Source: Idiomarina sp. MD25a | GTDB lineage: Bacteria > Pseudomonadota > Gammaproteobacteria > Enterobacterales > Alteromonadaceae | Direction of reading: 5' to 3' | Assembly (NCBI RefSeq): GCF_001870515.1 | Contig: NZ_MDGT01000003.1 | Location: forward strand, 1,060,842 to 1,124,841 | DNA: 64,000 nucleotides | Part shown: positions 47,263 through 56,886 of the stretch, piece by piece | Layout of the letters: the number at the start of each line of letters is the position of its first letter | How positions within the stretch are numbered: the first letter of the stretch is position 1 | Position numbers and translations under genes: made by a program | Notes under the pieces: model-generated | What the model was told of the DNA's origin: nothing | Database searches by the model: none | What the model saw: only the letters and a program-made list of their open reading frames with translations

Positions 47263-48914
47263 CTAAGATTGAAACGAGCTGTTTGCTTAATTAATTGTTC
47301 ATAGCGTGCTGCATGGGATGTCGAAAGTGTCATCCCCTGCAGAGTGCGCAAGCAGGAGAGACATTCCTTTTTCAGAAAGCCAATTTCATTATCCGAGTTG
47401 GCTTCTGCACAGTATCTGACTGCTGCTTGAATAAAGTTGAGTGCCGCACCACTATTCAAAGGCGCCATCTTTAAAGCTTCTCTGAAGCTATTAAGCGCCT
47501 CTTTGTAGCGGCGATCTTCATACTCTTGAATGCCCCGTTCATGCATTTGCCTAAATTGCGTGCGGCGTTGCTCTGAGCGCGATACTCGGTCACGCATCAG
47601 GCGCTGGGTGTACTCATCAATAGTGAAGAGTTGTTGATATTGTTGAACGATATCATCGGCTTTTTCAAACTCGCCTAAATCCATTAAAATAGCAATCACA
47701 TCAAAACTTACCTCCTCGGGTAAGCTGTTACCGGCCGCTAAATCATCCCCAAAAATTTGATTTAATCGACTTTGCGCTTCACGTAAGCGCCCGTTAAATG
47801 CATCGATGCGTGACAACAGAATGGATTCAATGGTTTCAAAAGAAATATCCGAATAGACGAGGTTTTCATCAAAGCGAGCCCGCTGTAGCTCCATTGTCGC
47901 TTCGGTTTGATATTTAGCAATCTGTTGCCGAGTTTCAGCATGCTCTGCAGCGTCTAAAATGGCGCGTAGGTAATTGCATAGATGCTGCACATTGCGATGA
48001 ACTGAGGTACGTGCAATTTGTAGCACGTTATTCATTGCTTGTTTAGCTATTTCGTAGTTTTCAGAGTCTCGTGCGATACGCGCGAGTAACGTCTGTCTTT
48101 CGATTGAAAAAGGTGCCATGGTAATCGCGATTCGGGCACTATCTAACGCCTCATCCATAGCTTCTTTACTCAGAAAACAGCGGGTTTTCAGGTCATGTGC
48201 TTCAATGGCATTGGGCATTTTTTTTACGACCGCGGCGACAAGTTCAAGGGCGTCGTCGGGGCGTTGTTGTAGCAATCGTGTCTCAGCTTGTTTAAGGCGC
48301 GCCCAACTTTGACCACCCTCTTCAAGCAACTGCTCAATAGCTTTATCGGCGGCGTCTAACTGACCGGTTTTATTAAATAATTCAATCTGCAACTTTTGAC
48401 AATAGGCGGCGTAACGGCTTTGCGCATTGATATGCTTCTGACAGGCCTCGATACACTGTTCATAGTCTTTGCTGTAGAGTGATTTAAAGACATCTCTTAG
48501 CCACATTCTACGTTTGTATGCACGCAACAAACGAGCGCGTAAAACACGATGTGAAAAGGGTTTTGTGAGGTAGTCGTCCGGTTGCAGCTCGAGCGCGCTC
48601 AATACCATCGGGCGAGTGTTATCACCTGTAATTATAAAAAACAGTGTTTCAGGCTTAAGCATGCCGCGTTGGCGGAGCTCTTCTAACACCTGGCGACCGT
48701 TTTTGCCGCGGCCTAAGTTATAATCAACCAATAAAATATCGTAGGGGCGCCGCGCGTAGGCTGCAATTCCCGCCTCGCCAGTGCGTTTAGCATCAACTTC
48801 TTTGGCACCTAAATTAATCAGCAAACCTTTCAACATGACTTGAAAGGCCTTTTGATCTTCAATAATCAAGACGCGTTTGTCTGATAAATCCAGTGCTTCG
48901 TTCATACCGTACAT
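47259..48914 (-). CDS. Response regulator with helical-repeat (TPR-like) output
   Basis: A 551-residue protein: receiver domain about 10-135 with VLIIEDQKAF, phospho-acceptor Asp64 in ILLVDYNLG, Thr in FFIITGDN and Lys in YLTKPFSH. The rest is helical TPR-like repeats (about 150-520, e.g. RYKEALNSFREALKMAPLNS). No DNA-binding or enzymatic output is seen, so it probably acts through protein contacts, like VieB-type regulators. No histidine kinase is adjacent. The start could be ATG 48914 or the in-frame ATG at 48905. Confidence 0.88.
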   Translation of the reverse strand: MYGMNEALDLSDKRVLIIEDQKAFQVMLKGLLINLGAKEVDAKRTGEAGIAAYARRPYDILLVDYNLGRGKNGRQVLEELRQRGMLKPETLFFIITGDNTRPMVLSALELQPDDYLTKPFSHRVLRARLLRAYKRRMWLRDVFKSLYSKDYEQCIEACQKHINAQSRYAAYCQKLQIELFNKTGQLDAADKAIEQLLEEGGQSWARLKQAETRLLQQRPDDALELVAAVVKKMPNAIEAHDLKTRCFLSKEAMDEALDSARIAITMAPFSIERQTLLARIARDSENYEIAKQAMNNVLQIARTSVHRNVQHLCNYLRAILDAAEHAETRQQIAKYQTEATMELQRARFDENLVYSDISFETIESILLSRIDAFNGRLREAQSRLNQIFGDDLAAGNSLPEEVSFDVIAILMDLGEFEKADDIVQQYQQLFTIDEYTQRLMRDRVSRSEQRRTQFRQMHERGIQEYEDRRYKEALNSFREALKMAPLNSGAALNFIQAAVRYCAEANSDNEIGFLKKECLSCLRTLQGMTLSTSHAARYEQLIKQTARFNLS

Positions 48915-49021
48915 TGCTTAGGATAAGTTGATATCAGCATACTGTTAAATATGGGCTATGTTAAGCTTGGAATAGCGCTAAGTAGATAATATTTTGAATA
49001 AAAGTTAAAAATGGATTCGTT

Positions 49022-49987
49022 ATGAAAGCAGCAAGGATTAAAGATGGACGCATCGAATGGGCAGAAGTTGAACAATCAAAAGCGTTAGACAGTCATCAAG
49101 TAAGGATAGCGATTAGTCACGCAGGCATGAATCGTGCCGATTTAATGCAAGTTGCAGGCGCTTATCCTGCACCGCCGGGTGCATCTGACATTCCTGGTCT
49201 TGAATGCAGTGGAACGATCATTGAAGTCGGTAGCGACGTCGACGCTTTCAGTGTGGGCGATAAGGTATGTGCCTTGCTAGCCGCCGGAGGTTACGCTGAA
49301 CAAGTCGTTGTTGACCAGCAGCAAGTATTACCCTTACCGAACGGTTGGTCACAGGAGCAAGGAGCGGGTTGGCTGGAGACGTTTGCAACGGCATTTTTGA
49401 ATGTGTTCCAACTTGCCCGCGTAAAATCAAACGAGCGTGTATTGATTCATGCGGCAGCGGGTGGCGTAGGAACGTCGTTGATTCAATTATGTAAGGAAAA
49501 AGGTATTGAGTCTGTGGCCGTTGTGGGCACAGATGAGAAGCAGCAGTTCTGTCGCAAACTGGGTTCGCAAGTGACGGTCAATCGGCATCATGAGCGTGAT
49601 TGGCAGCAACTTAGTAGTGAGGGCGTGGATGTCATCTTAAATCCGATTGGGGGTGACTCGATTGCGCGTGACCAAGGCTTTTTAAATACCGAAGGTCGCA
49701 TCATTCTCATCGGATTGATGGGCGGACGCGAAGGTCAGGTTGATTTTGGACGCATGCTGATAAAACGCCAGCGTATTATTGGTTCAACGTTAAGAGCACT
49801 GTCAGCTGAACGTAAGGGAAGTATCTTACGAGAACTGTGGGATGAATTCGGTGAAGCGTTTAGTGCGAAGCGCATCACACCCATACTGGACAGAGTCGTT
49901 GCGGCTAATGATGTTAATGAAGCAATGGACTACGTACGTGAGAATAGAACGTTTGGAAAAGTGATTTTGGCTATGCAAGACAACTAA
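49022..49987 (+). CDS. NAD(P)H:quinone oxidoreductase (zinc-independent MDR family)
   Basis: Medium-chain dehydrogenase/reductase, 321 residues, of the QOR/PIG3 type. GroES-like N-terminus (NRADLMQVAGAYPAPPGASD, IPGLECSG) and cofactor motif HAAAGGVGTSLIQL. No structural or catalytic zinc Cys set is seen. Predicted to reduce quinones or related electrophiles with NADPH. It is a single gene upstream of tRNA-Tyr on the other strand. Confidence 0.9.
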   Translation: MKAARIKDGRIEWAEVEQSKALDSHQVRIAISHAGMNRADLMQVAGAYPAPPGASDIPGLECSGTIIEVGSDVDAFSVGDKVCALLAAGGYAEQVVVDQQQVLPLPNGWSQEQGAGWLETFATAFLNVFQLARVKSNERVLIHAAAGGVGTSLIQLCKEKGIESVAVVGTDEKQQFCRKLGSQVTVNRHHERDWQQLSSEGVDVILNPIGGDSIARDQGFLNTEGRIILIGLMGGREGQVDFGRMLIKRQRIIGSTLRALSAERKGSILRELWDEFGEAFSAKRITPILDRVVAANDVNEAMDYVRENRTFGKVILAMQDN

Positions 49988-49994
49988 GAAAAAA

Positions 49995-50079
49995 TGGTGG
50001 AGGGGGCAGGATTCGAACCTGCGAAGGCTGAGCCGTCAGATTTACAGTCTGATCCCTTTGACCGCTCGGGAACCCCTCC
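49995..50079 (-). tRNA. tyrT: tRNA-Tyr (GUA)
   Basis: An 85-nt class II tRNA with encoded CCA. Acceptor GGAGGGG pairs with CCCCTCC, discriminator A; anticodon GTA at 50043-50045; T-loop GGTTCGAATCC; long variable arm characteristic of bacterial tRNA-Tyr. Very close to E. coli tRNA-Tyr in its D and anticodon arms. Confidence 0.97.
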
Positions 50080-50094
50080 ATCAGAAGAGCGCGT

Positions 50095-50122
50095 ATGATA
50101 GCAACCTGAACTCGGTTGTAAA
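50095..50122 (-). promoter_or_regulatory. Promoter of tRNA-Tyr
   Basis: On the minus strand TTTACA (50117-50122), a 16-bp spacer and TATCAT (50095-50100), followed by a GC-rich discriminator ACGCGC, then the tRNA 15 bp later. The GC-rich discriminator suits stringent control of stable RNA. Confidence 0.7.
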
Positions 50123-50195
50123 GGGTTAACTAAAAAAACTCATTATTTCTCGTACTCCGCCGATAACACGTATGTGTCAATCAGCGGAGTATCTG

Positions 50196-50678
50196 ATGCA
50201 GGCGGTACGAGAATTACAGCTCGATCCTTTTGTCGAAAAAGTAGAGTCGTTTGCCAACCAAGCACTTAATGGTGGTTTCGCTGCGACCTTTGCCTACTGG
50301 GTTTCGACACTTAACGAACAGCCGTCTATTGATGGAGCACAACGGGTAGAGCCTGATTGGCAGCGCCTGATTGGTGCCGCTAAACCTAGACCACTCGGTG
50401 CTGATGCTGATTATAAAATCCCTACGGGCGTATATACTCACGCAGCCGAACTTTCCCAACAACGTCTTTATGACGCATTAAAGCCGCAGCCGCTGGTGAT
50501 CGATGCGTCGAGTAACCGACTCCCTATTGAGTTGATTGCTAATTTAGATTGGCAAACGCGTAAACGCCGGCAACGCGCTCAACTCACAAAAGCTAACCCA
50601 CCTCGCCGTAACAACCCATCGCGCTTATATGATGTTTTGCAATCGATGGGTATAGAAGATCACCAGTCGCTCATGTAA
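50196..50678 (+). CDS. Unrecognised 160-residue protein upstream of xerD
   Basis: I do not recognise this family. The N-terminal part is amphipathic (FVEKVESFANQALNGGFAATFAYW), the middle is Pro/Ala rich and the C-terminal 40 residues are basic (RKRRQRAQLTKANPPRRNN), suggesting nucleic acid or acidic-partner contact. ATG 50196 is chosen because GGAG stands 6 bp upstream; an in-frame start at 50172 lacks a site. It lies between divergent tRNA-Tyr and xerD, 30 bp before xerD, and may be cotranscribed with it. Confidence 0.7.
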   Translation: MQAVRELQLDPFVEKVESFANQALNGGFAATFAYWVSTLNEQPSIDGAQRVEPDWQRLIGAAKPRPLGADADYKIPTGVYTHAAELSQQRLYDALKPQPLVIDASSNRLPIELIANLDWQTRKRRQRAQLTKANPPRRNNPSRLYDVLQSMGIEDHQSLM

Positions 50679-50708
50679 GCTGACAGCTATCAAGTTGTCA
50701 GTGAAAGA

Positions 50709-51614
50709 ATGGGCATGAAAATTCACCCGCAAGACGCAGAGCGTATCGAGCAGTTTGTTGAACATTTGTGGCTTGCCCATGGTGTTAGTGAAAACACGCA
50801 AGCGGCCTATCGTAGTGATTTGAAAAAGTTCTGTGAGTTCTTAGCGGAACACAAGCTTGGGTTAACACAGGTTACTACAACGTCTGTGCAGGATTACTTG
50901 CTATGGCGGCGTACACAGGGTATGTCGCCTCGAAGCACATCTCGGTTTTTAAGTGCGATGAAAAAGTTGACACCTTTCGCACTTAAACAGAGCTGGTTCA
51001 GCAATGATCCCATAGCCAAGCTAAAACGTCCCAAGATGAGTCCACCGGTCCCGCACTCTTTAACCGAAGCGGATGTATTGGCATTGTTAGACGCCCCCAA
51101 TGTTGAGATGCCTATTGGGTTGCGTGATAGAGCGATGCTTGAGGTATTATACGCCACTGGATTGAGGGTTACGGAGTTAGTGCGGCTACAGTACGAGCAG
51201 GTGTCGTTGCAGCAAGGTTTGGTTCGGGTCATTGGTAAAGGTGATAAAGAACGGTTGGTTCCTCTTGGGGAGGAGTCAGTTGAGTGGTTATCGCGCTATT
51301 TGAAACACGGTCGCCCCGCGCTCAGTGAACGTAGTTCTGGGTGGGTGTTTATTACACAGCGAGGTACATTATTAACTCGACAAGCGTTCTGGTATCGCAT
51401 TAAAGCCTACGCTGAGCAGGCTCACATCAGTGCTCATTTGTCACCCCACACGCTTCGCCATGCGTTTGCAACACACCTGCTCAATCACGGTGCTGATTTA
51501 CGTGTACTGCAGATGTTATTGGGGCATAGTGATTTATCGACAACACAAATTTATACACAAGTAGCAAAAGAACGCTTGCAACAAATGCATGCGGCGTTTC
51601 ATCCAAGAGGTTAA
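50709..51614 (+). CDS. xerD: Site-specific tyrosine recombinase XerD
   Basis: XerD, 301 residues, acts with XerC at dif to resolve chromosome dimers. SAM-like N-terminal domain, then catalytic residues: Arg in YATGLRVTELVRL, Lys in VIGKGDKERLVPLG, HTLRHAFATHLLNHGADLR, LLGHSDLSTTQIYTQ with nucleophile Tyr282. The E. coli gene order xerD-dsbC-recJ-prfB-lysS is kept, so this is the housekeeping recombinase and not a phage integrase, despite the nearby tRNA. Confidence 0.95.
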   Translation: MGMKIHPQDAERIEQFVEHLWLAHGVSENTQAAYRSDLKKFCEFLAEHKLGLTQVTTTSVQDYLLWRRTQGMSPRSTSRFLSAMKKLTPFALKQSWFSNDPIAKLKRPKMSPPVPHSLTEADVLALLDAPNVEMPIGLRDRAMLEVLYATGLRVTELVRLQYEQVSLQQGLVRVIGKGDKERLVPLGEESVEWLSRYLKHGRPALSERSSGWVFITQRGTLLTRQAFWYRIKAYAEQAHISAHLSPHTLRHAFATHLLNHGADLRVLQMLLGHSDLSTTQIYTQVAKERLQQMHAAFHPRG

Positions 51615-51625
51615 TTGAGGTCAGT

Positions 51626-52342
51626 ATGAAGTTGGGTCTTAGAGTTAAAACCGTTGCAGTTTCACTGCTGTTTTTTTCGGCTAGTGCATGGGCCGAGCAA
51701 CAACCGGATACCAGTAAGCTCGAACAGTTGGGCATTGAAGTGATGAGCATTAAACCGTCAGGCATCGATGGTGTTTTTGAGCTTTCAACTAACCAAGGTA
51801 TTGTTTATCTGTCCGAAGATGGCGAGCACTTATTGGCGGGTAGCCTATACAAACTGTCTAAAGGCGCTCCAGAAAACAAAACTGAGCAAGCGCTGCAAAC
51901 GTTACGTAAGGCTAAAGTCGCCGAGCATCAAGATGAAATGATTACCTACAAGTCGTCAAAGGAACAACATGTGGTGACTATTTTCACAGATACGACCTGT
52001 GGCTATTGTCAAAGACTTCACAATAATTTGGGAAGCTACTTGGATAAAGGTATCACTGTTCAATACCTGGCATTTCCGCGCGGTGGTCTAGGCTCAAAAG
52101 GTGGACGTGAATTGCAACAAGCATGGTGCGCAAAGGATGGCTCAGAAGCGTTATCATCGTTGTTTAACGAGCAAGCGATCAGTGCAACCACGTTATGTGA
52201 TAACCCTGTGGCTCAACATTATCGCCTCGGACAGATGTTAGGAGTGACGGGTACGCCTGCACTTATTCTGCCGGATGGACGCATGCTGGCTGGCTTAAGA
52301 ACGCCAGACGCGATTATTAATGAAATCCAAGCTACCCGTTAG
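51626..52342 (+). CDS. dsbC: Thiol:disulfide interchange protein DsbC
   Basis: Periplasmic disulfide isomerase, 238 residues. Signal peptide about 1-23 (LLFFSASAWA), N-terminal dimerisation domain (about 25-85), thioredoxin domain with TTCGYCQRLH (Cys125, Cys128) and cis-Pro in GVTGTPALIL. Kept reduced by DsbD in E. coli. 3 bp before recJ. Confidence 0.94.
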   Translation: MKLGLRVKTVAVSLLFFSASAWAEQQPDTSKLEQLGIEVMSIKPSGIDGVFELSTNQGIVYLSEDGEHLLAGSLYKLSKGAPENKTEQALQTLRKAKVAEHQDEMITYKSSKEQHVVTIFTDTTCGYCQRLHNNLGSYLDKGITVQYLAFPRGGLGSKGGRELQQAWCAKDGSEALSSLFNEQAISATTLCDNPVAQHYRLGQMLGVTGTPALILPDGRMLAGLRTPDAIINEIQATR

Positions 52343-52344
52343 TT

Positions 52345-54057
52345 ATGGCGTTAAAAGCAGTCAAACGGTATTCCAGCGCGTCGGTTGAACAGTTACCAAG
52401 TGAGTGGCCAGAAGTTATACGGAAGATATTAGCGCACCGTGGAATAACGGAAGCCAATCAACTGGATCTCAATTTGCGCGGAATGGCCCACTATTCGCAG
52501 TTACGGAATATTCATGCCGCCTGTGACGCTCTGTTGCAAGCGCGAGAACAGAACCAAGCTATCGTCATCTGCGGTGACTTCGACGCCGATGGTGCAACCA
52601 GTACGGCACTATTAATGTCTGCCTTACCTGAAATGGGATTTCATAGAGTAAGCTACCGCGTGCCAAATCGGATGACTGAGGGATATGGGCTCTCTGCGAC
52701 GATTGTCGAGCAGCTAGCTGAGCAACAGGTGGGACTGATACTCACGGTCGACAATGGTATTGCCGCACATGATGCGGCAACACGCGCCGCTGAATTAGGC
52801 ATCACGTTGGTGATTACCGACCACCATTTAGCGCCTGCGACATTACCGCAAGCGGCTGCAATAGTGAATCCTAATCAACCAGGCTGCGAGTTTCCGAGTA
52901 AAGCGTTAGCGGGTGTAGGCGTCGCGTTTTATCTATTGGCGGCGCTACGTGCGCGGCTGCGTGAAGCGGGGCAACCGACACCTAACTTAGCCGATTTTCT
53001 TGACTTGGTCGCGTTGGGTACGGTCGCGGACGTGGTGCCACTCGATAAAAATAACCGTATTTTGGTTCAACAAGGCCTCAATCGTATTAGAGCCGGACAG
53101 TGTCGCGCGGGTATTCGTGCATTAATTGAGCAAAGTGGGCGCGATATTGCAAAGTTACAAGCGAGTGACTTAGGATTTGCCATCGGTCCTCGTATTAATG
53201 CCGCGGGGCGACTTGATGATATCAGCCTCGGTATCGAATGTTTGTTAGCCTCGTCAGAGCGCGCGCAACAGCTTGCTCAAACGTTGTGTGATTTGAATAA
53301 GCAGCGACGCGAAATCGAGGCAGATATGAAAGCTGAGGCTGAGTCTATTGTGAGCCAACTCCAGCTCGATAACCAAGGTCAGTTGCCCAACGTCATCGTG
53401 CTGTACAATGAACAGTGGCATAGCGGTGTGATTGGTATTGTCGCAGGGCGTGTTAAAGAGCGAACTCATCGTCCGGTGATCGTGTTTGCCAAAGAAAGTG
53501 ATACTCACTTAAAAGGCTCCGCGCGATCAATTGATGGAGTACATATTCGCGACCTGCTTGAACGTGTAGACACTCAATACCCTGAAGTGATTGAACGTTT
53601 TGGTGGTCATGCGATGGCTGCTGGACTGTCCTTAACCGAGGTACAACTGAACACCTTTCAGGCGGCGGTGTCACAAGCGGCTGCCGACTGGCTAACGGAT
53701 GAGGTTGTACAACCGATTATATGGTCTGATGGTGAACTATCCGATGAGCAATTGAACATTGAGTTTATTCAGCAACTCGAACGTTTAGGGCCTTGGGGAC
53801 AAAAGTTTCCTGAACCCATGTTTGATGGCGAATTTCGTATACTGCAGCAGCGTATTGTGGGTGAAAAGCATCTTAAGCTCGTCGTTCAAAGCCCCCAAGG
53901 CGGTATTTTCGATGCCATATCGTTTTATTGTGATATTGAGCAGTGGCCCAATCATCAGTGTCAGTGGGTCGAGCTTGTCTATAAACCACAACTGAATCAC
54001 TTTCGAGGACGCACTTCGGTGCAGTTGTTGGTGGAGCAACTGCGCGCTTTGCGGTAA
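52345..54057 (+). CDS. recJ: Single-stranded-DNA-specific exonuclease RecJ
   Basis: 5'-3' ssDNA exonuclease, 570 residues (E. coli 577), for recombination and mismatch repair. DHH-family motifs: CGDFDADGATSTALLMS, TVDNGIAAHDA, TDHHLAP, and in the DHHA1 part GGHAMAAGLSL. It starts two bases after the dsbC stop and is followed by prfB after 40 bp. Confidence 0.95.
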   Translation: MALKAVKRYSSASVEQLPSEWPEVIRKILAHRGITEANQLDLNLRGMAHYSQLRNIHAACDALLQAREQNQAIVICGDFDADGATSTALLMSALPEMGFHRVSYRVPNRMTEGYGLSATIVEQLAEQQVGLILTVDNGIAAHDAATRAAELGITLVITDHHLAPATLPQAAAIVNPNQPGCEFPSKALAGVGVAFYLLAALRARLREAGQPTPNLADFLDLVALGTVADVVPLDKNNRILVQQGLNRIRAGQCRAGIRALIEQSGRDIAKLQASDLGFAIGPRINAAGRLDDISLGIECLLASSERAQQLAQTLCDLNKQRREIEADMKAEAESIVSQLQLDNQGQLPNVIVLYNEQWHSGVIGIVAGRVKERTHRPVIVFAKESDTHLKGSARSIDGVHIRDLLERVDTQYPEVIERFGGHAMAAGLSLTEVQLNTFQAAVSQAAADWLTDEVVQPIIWSDGELSDEQLNIEFIQQLERLGPWGQKFPEPMFDGEFRILQQRIVGEKHLKLVVQSPQGGIFDAISFYCDIEQWPNHQCQWVELVYKPQLNHFRGRTSVQLLVEQLRALR

Positions 54058-54097
54058 AATACCCGTTTATGCCAATTAAACAACTAAGGGTCACGTG

Positions 54098-55196
54098 ATG
54101 TTTGAGACAAACGCCACTTACAACGCCATTAAAGAGATGCGCTCACGCAGTGAGGCGCTCAGGGGGTATCTTTGACTACGCTCATAAAAAGGAGCGTTTA
54201 GAAGAAGTCACCCGAGAGCTCGAACAACCCGAAGTGTGGGATGATCCGCCCAAAGCCCAAAGTTTGGGGAAAGAGCGTGCTGCACTTGAACAAGTGATTG
54301 AAACACTCGATAACTTAGAGCAAGGCTTAGAGGATATCGAAGGGTTAGTTGACTTGGCTGTGGAAGCCGAGGATGAAACAACCTTTAATGAAGCCGAAGA
54401 AGAGCTGCAGGAGCTATTGACTCAGCTTGAAGCGCTTGAGTTTCGTCGTATGTTTTCTCGCGATAACGATTCAGCCGACTGTTACGTGGATATTCAGTCA
54501 GGTTCGGGGGGTACGGAAGCACAAGATTGGGCTAACATGCTGCTGCGTATGTATTTGCGCTGGGCTGAAGCGCATGAATTTAAAACGGAAATCACTGAGC
54601 TTTCTGAAGGCGAGGTCGCCGGTATCAAATCGGCAACGGTGCGAATTGCCGGTGAATATGCGTATGGTTGGTTACGTACCGAAACCGGTGTCCATCGTTT
54701 AGTGCGTAAGTCGCCTTTTGACTCCGGTAACCGCCGTCATACGTCCTTCGCTTCAGTGTTTATCTATCCCGAAGTCGATGATGATATTGAAATAGAAATC
54801 AATCCGTCGGACTTGCGTATCGATACCTATCGAGCCTCTGGCGCTGGTGGTCAGCACGTCAACCGAACGGATTCAGCGGTGCGCATTACGCACGAACCCA
54901 CCGGTATTGTGGTGCAGTGCCAAAGTGATCGCTCGCAACATAAAAATAAAGACTCTGCGATGAAGCAATTGAAAGCGAAGTTGTACGAGTTAGAGATTCA
55001 AAAACAGAACGAAGATAAACAAGCGCTGGAAGATTCAAAAGCGGATATCGGCTGGGGCAGTCAAATTCGTTCGTATGTGCTCGATGATGCGCGCATCAAA
55101 GATTTGCGCACCGGCGTCGAGAATAGAAACACACAGGCGGTGTTAGATGGTGCGCTCGACCCATTTATCGAAGCCAGCTTAAAAAGCGGTCTGTAG
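54098..55196 (+). CDS. prfB: Peptide chain release factor 2 with programmed +1 frameshift
   Basis: RF2, 365 residues when both frames are joined, the E. coli length. Frame one runs from ATG 54098 ([17 protein letters not shown]) for 25 codons to an in-frame TGA at 54173-54175. The site reads AGGGGGTATCTTTGAC: internal Shine-Dalgarno AGGGGG, slippery CTT and TGA followed by C. After the +1 shift, [13 protein letters not shown] continues from 54174. Stop-codon recognition tripeptide SPF ([12 protein letters not shown]) and GAGGQHVN (Gly-Gly-Gln at about 250-252) are present. This is autoregulation by RF2 levels, not a broken gene. Confidence 0.97.
54161..54176 (+). promoter_or_regulatory. prfB: prfB +1 frameshift site
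   Basis: AGGGGGTATCTTTGAC. When RF2 is scarce the ribosome pauses at TGA (54173-54175), and the upstream Shine-Dalgarno-like AGGGGG promotes slipping of the CTT peptidyl-tRNA onto TTT. All canonical elements are intact and spaced as in E. coli. Confidence 0.96.
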
Positions 55197-55242
55197 TCAA
55201 GTTAAGTCGCGATAGAAACGTATTCGAAGAGGAAGCAAGATT

Positions 55243-56754
55243 ATGACAGATAAGTCGCAAACGCCAGAAGTTGATGTAAACGAACAAATCGCGCAACGAA
55301 AAGCGAAGTTAGCGGCGTTACGCGAGAAGGGCGTTGCCTTTCCAAATGACTTTCGCCGTGATTCACTGGCAAAAGATCTTCACGCTGAGTATGACGAAGC
55401 CGACAAAGAGTCGCTTGAGCAGCAGGGCGTTCGCGTTAAAGTTGCGGGTCGTATGATGACTCGCCGTATTATGGGTAAGGCGAGTTTTGCAACGATTCAA
55501 GATATGTCGGGTAAAATTCAGCTCTACGTAGCTCGTGATAACTTGCCAGAAGGCTTCTATAACAGTGAGTTTAAAAAGTGGGACTTAGGCGACATCGTTG
55601 GCGCCAGTGGCGTGCTGTTCAAAACAGGGACAGGCGAACTGAGTGTTTTGGTTGATGACGTACGTCTGTTGACTAAGGCGTTACGTCCTTTACCTGATAA
55701 GTTTCATGGTTTAGCGGATCAAGAGACACGCTATCGCCAACGTTACCTTGATTTGATTACTAATGAAGAATCACGTAACACGTTCTTGGTGCGTTCTCGT
55801 GTCATTGATTATATTCGTCGCTACCTAAACGAACATCAGTTCCTTGAAGTTGAGACGCCAATGATGCAAACCATCCCAGGCGGTGCTTCTGCACGCCCAT
55901 TTTCAACTCATCATAACGCGTTAGATATGGAGTTGTTCCTTAGAATTGCTCCGGAACTTTATCTCAAACGTCTCGTTGTCGGCGGATTCGAGAAAGTGTT
56001 TGAAATTAACCGTAACTTCCGTAATGAGGGGCTGTCGACGCGTCACAATCCCGAGTTCACCATGTTGGAGTTTTACTGGGGCTACGCAGATTATTTCGAC
56101 TTGATGGATATGACGGAGGATATGCTACGTGGTATTGCTCAAGACGTATTGGGTTCAACCACATTTGAGAGCGGTGGCGTGAACTACGACTTCGGCCAGC
56201 GCTTCGAGCGCATGACGGTGTTAGAGGCGATTATCAAGTATATGCCTGAAGTTACCGAGGAGCAGCTTAACGACCGTGAACAGGCAACCGCTATTGCAGA
56301 GCAAGTCGGTGTGGATGTGAATTCGGCTTGGGGTCTAGGAAAAATCCAGATCGAGATTTTCGAAACCGTTGCTGAACACCGCTTGATCCAACCAACGTTC
56401 ATCACTGCGTATCCAGCCGAGGTGTCACCTTTGGCACGTCGTAATGACGACAATCCATTTGTGACCGATCGCTTTGAGTTCTTTGCAGGCGGACGTGAAC
56501 TAGCGAATGGTTTCTCGGAGCTAAATGATGCGGAAGATCAGGCGCAACGTTTCCGCGATCAAGTGGAAGCCAAAGAAGCGGGTGATGATGAAGCAATGTT
56601 CTACGACGAAGACTATGTCACAGCGCTTGAACACGGCATGCCGCCAACAGCGGGTGAAGGCATTGGTATCGATCGTTTGGTGATGTTGTTAACCGATTCA
56701 TCGACCATTCGAGATGTTCTCTTATTCCCGCATATGCGTCCTAAAGCAGATTAA
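55243..56754 (+). CDS. lysS: Lysyl-tRNA synthetase, class II
   Basis: Class II LysRS, 503 residues. OB-fold anticodon-binding domain (about 65-170), motif 2 [21 protein letters not shown], motif 3 [29 protein letters not shown] precedes the ATG. Last gene of the xerD-dsbC-recJ-prfB-lysS run; an intrinsic terminator follows. Confidence 0.97.
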   Translation: MTDKSQTPEVDVNEQIAQRKAKLAALREKGVAFPNDFRRDSLAKDLHAEYDEADKESLEQQGVRVKVAGRMMTRRIMGKASFATIQDMSGKIQLYVARDNLPEGFYNSEFKKWDLGDIVGASGVLFKTGTGELSVLVDDVRLLTKALRPLPDKFHGLADQETRYRQRYLDLITNEESRNTFLVRSRVIDYIRRYLNEHQFLEVETPMMQTIPGGASARPFSTHHNALDMELFLRIAPELYLKRLVVGGFEKVFEINRNFRNEGLSTRHNPEFTMLEFYWGYADYFDLMDMTEDMLRGIAQDVLGSTTFESGGVNYDFGQRFERMTVLEAIIKYMPEVTEEQLNDREQATAIAEQVGVDVNSAWGLGKIQIEIFETVAEHRLIQPTFITAYPAEVSPLARRNDDNPFVTDRFEFFAGGRELANGFSELNDAEDQAQRFRDQVEAKEAGDDEAMFYDEDYVTALEHGMPPTAGEGIGIDRLVMLLTDSSTIRDVLLFPHMRPKAD

Positions 56755-56771
56755 GTCCAAAATAATCTAAC

Positions 56772-56799
56772 AGCCACCCTTGCCGGGTGGCTTTTTTTT
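56772..56799 (+). terminator. Intrinsic terminator after lysS
   Basis: AGCCACCC pairs with GGGTGGCT around a five-base loop and runs into eight T residues. It ends the long rightward operon. Confidence 0.92.
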
Positions 56800-56886
56800 G
56801 GTCTACCATTTAATAAAATAGAAAATAGAGACAAGGAAACGCTCTTTACTATTCAATTTTATTAAACATTATCTGTTGGAGAGTGA

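Noticed and set aside
49995-51614. tRNA-Tyr close to a tyrosine recombinase, as at integrated elements
   Set aside because: The recombinase is housekeeping XerD by motif and by its xerD-dsbC-recJ-prfB-lysS order; no attachment repeat of the tRNA end or phage genes are present.
54102-54180. Alternative prfB start upstream in the second reading frame
   Set aside because: It gives a non-homologous N-terminus; the ATG 54098 frame plus the canonical frameshift gives the correct RF2.
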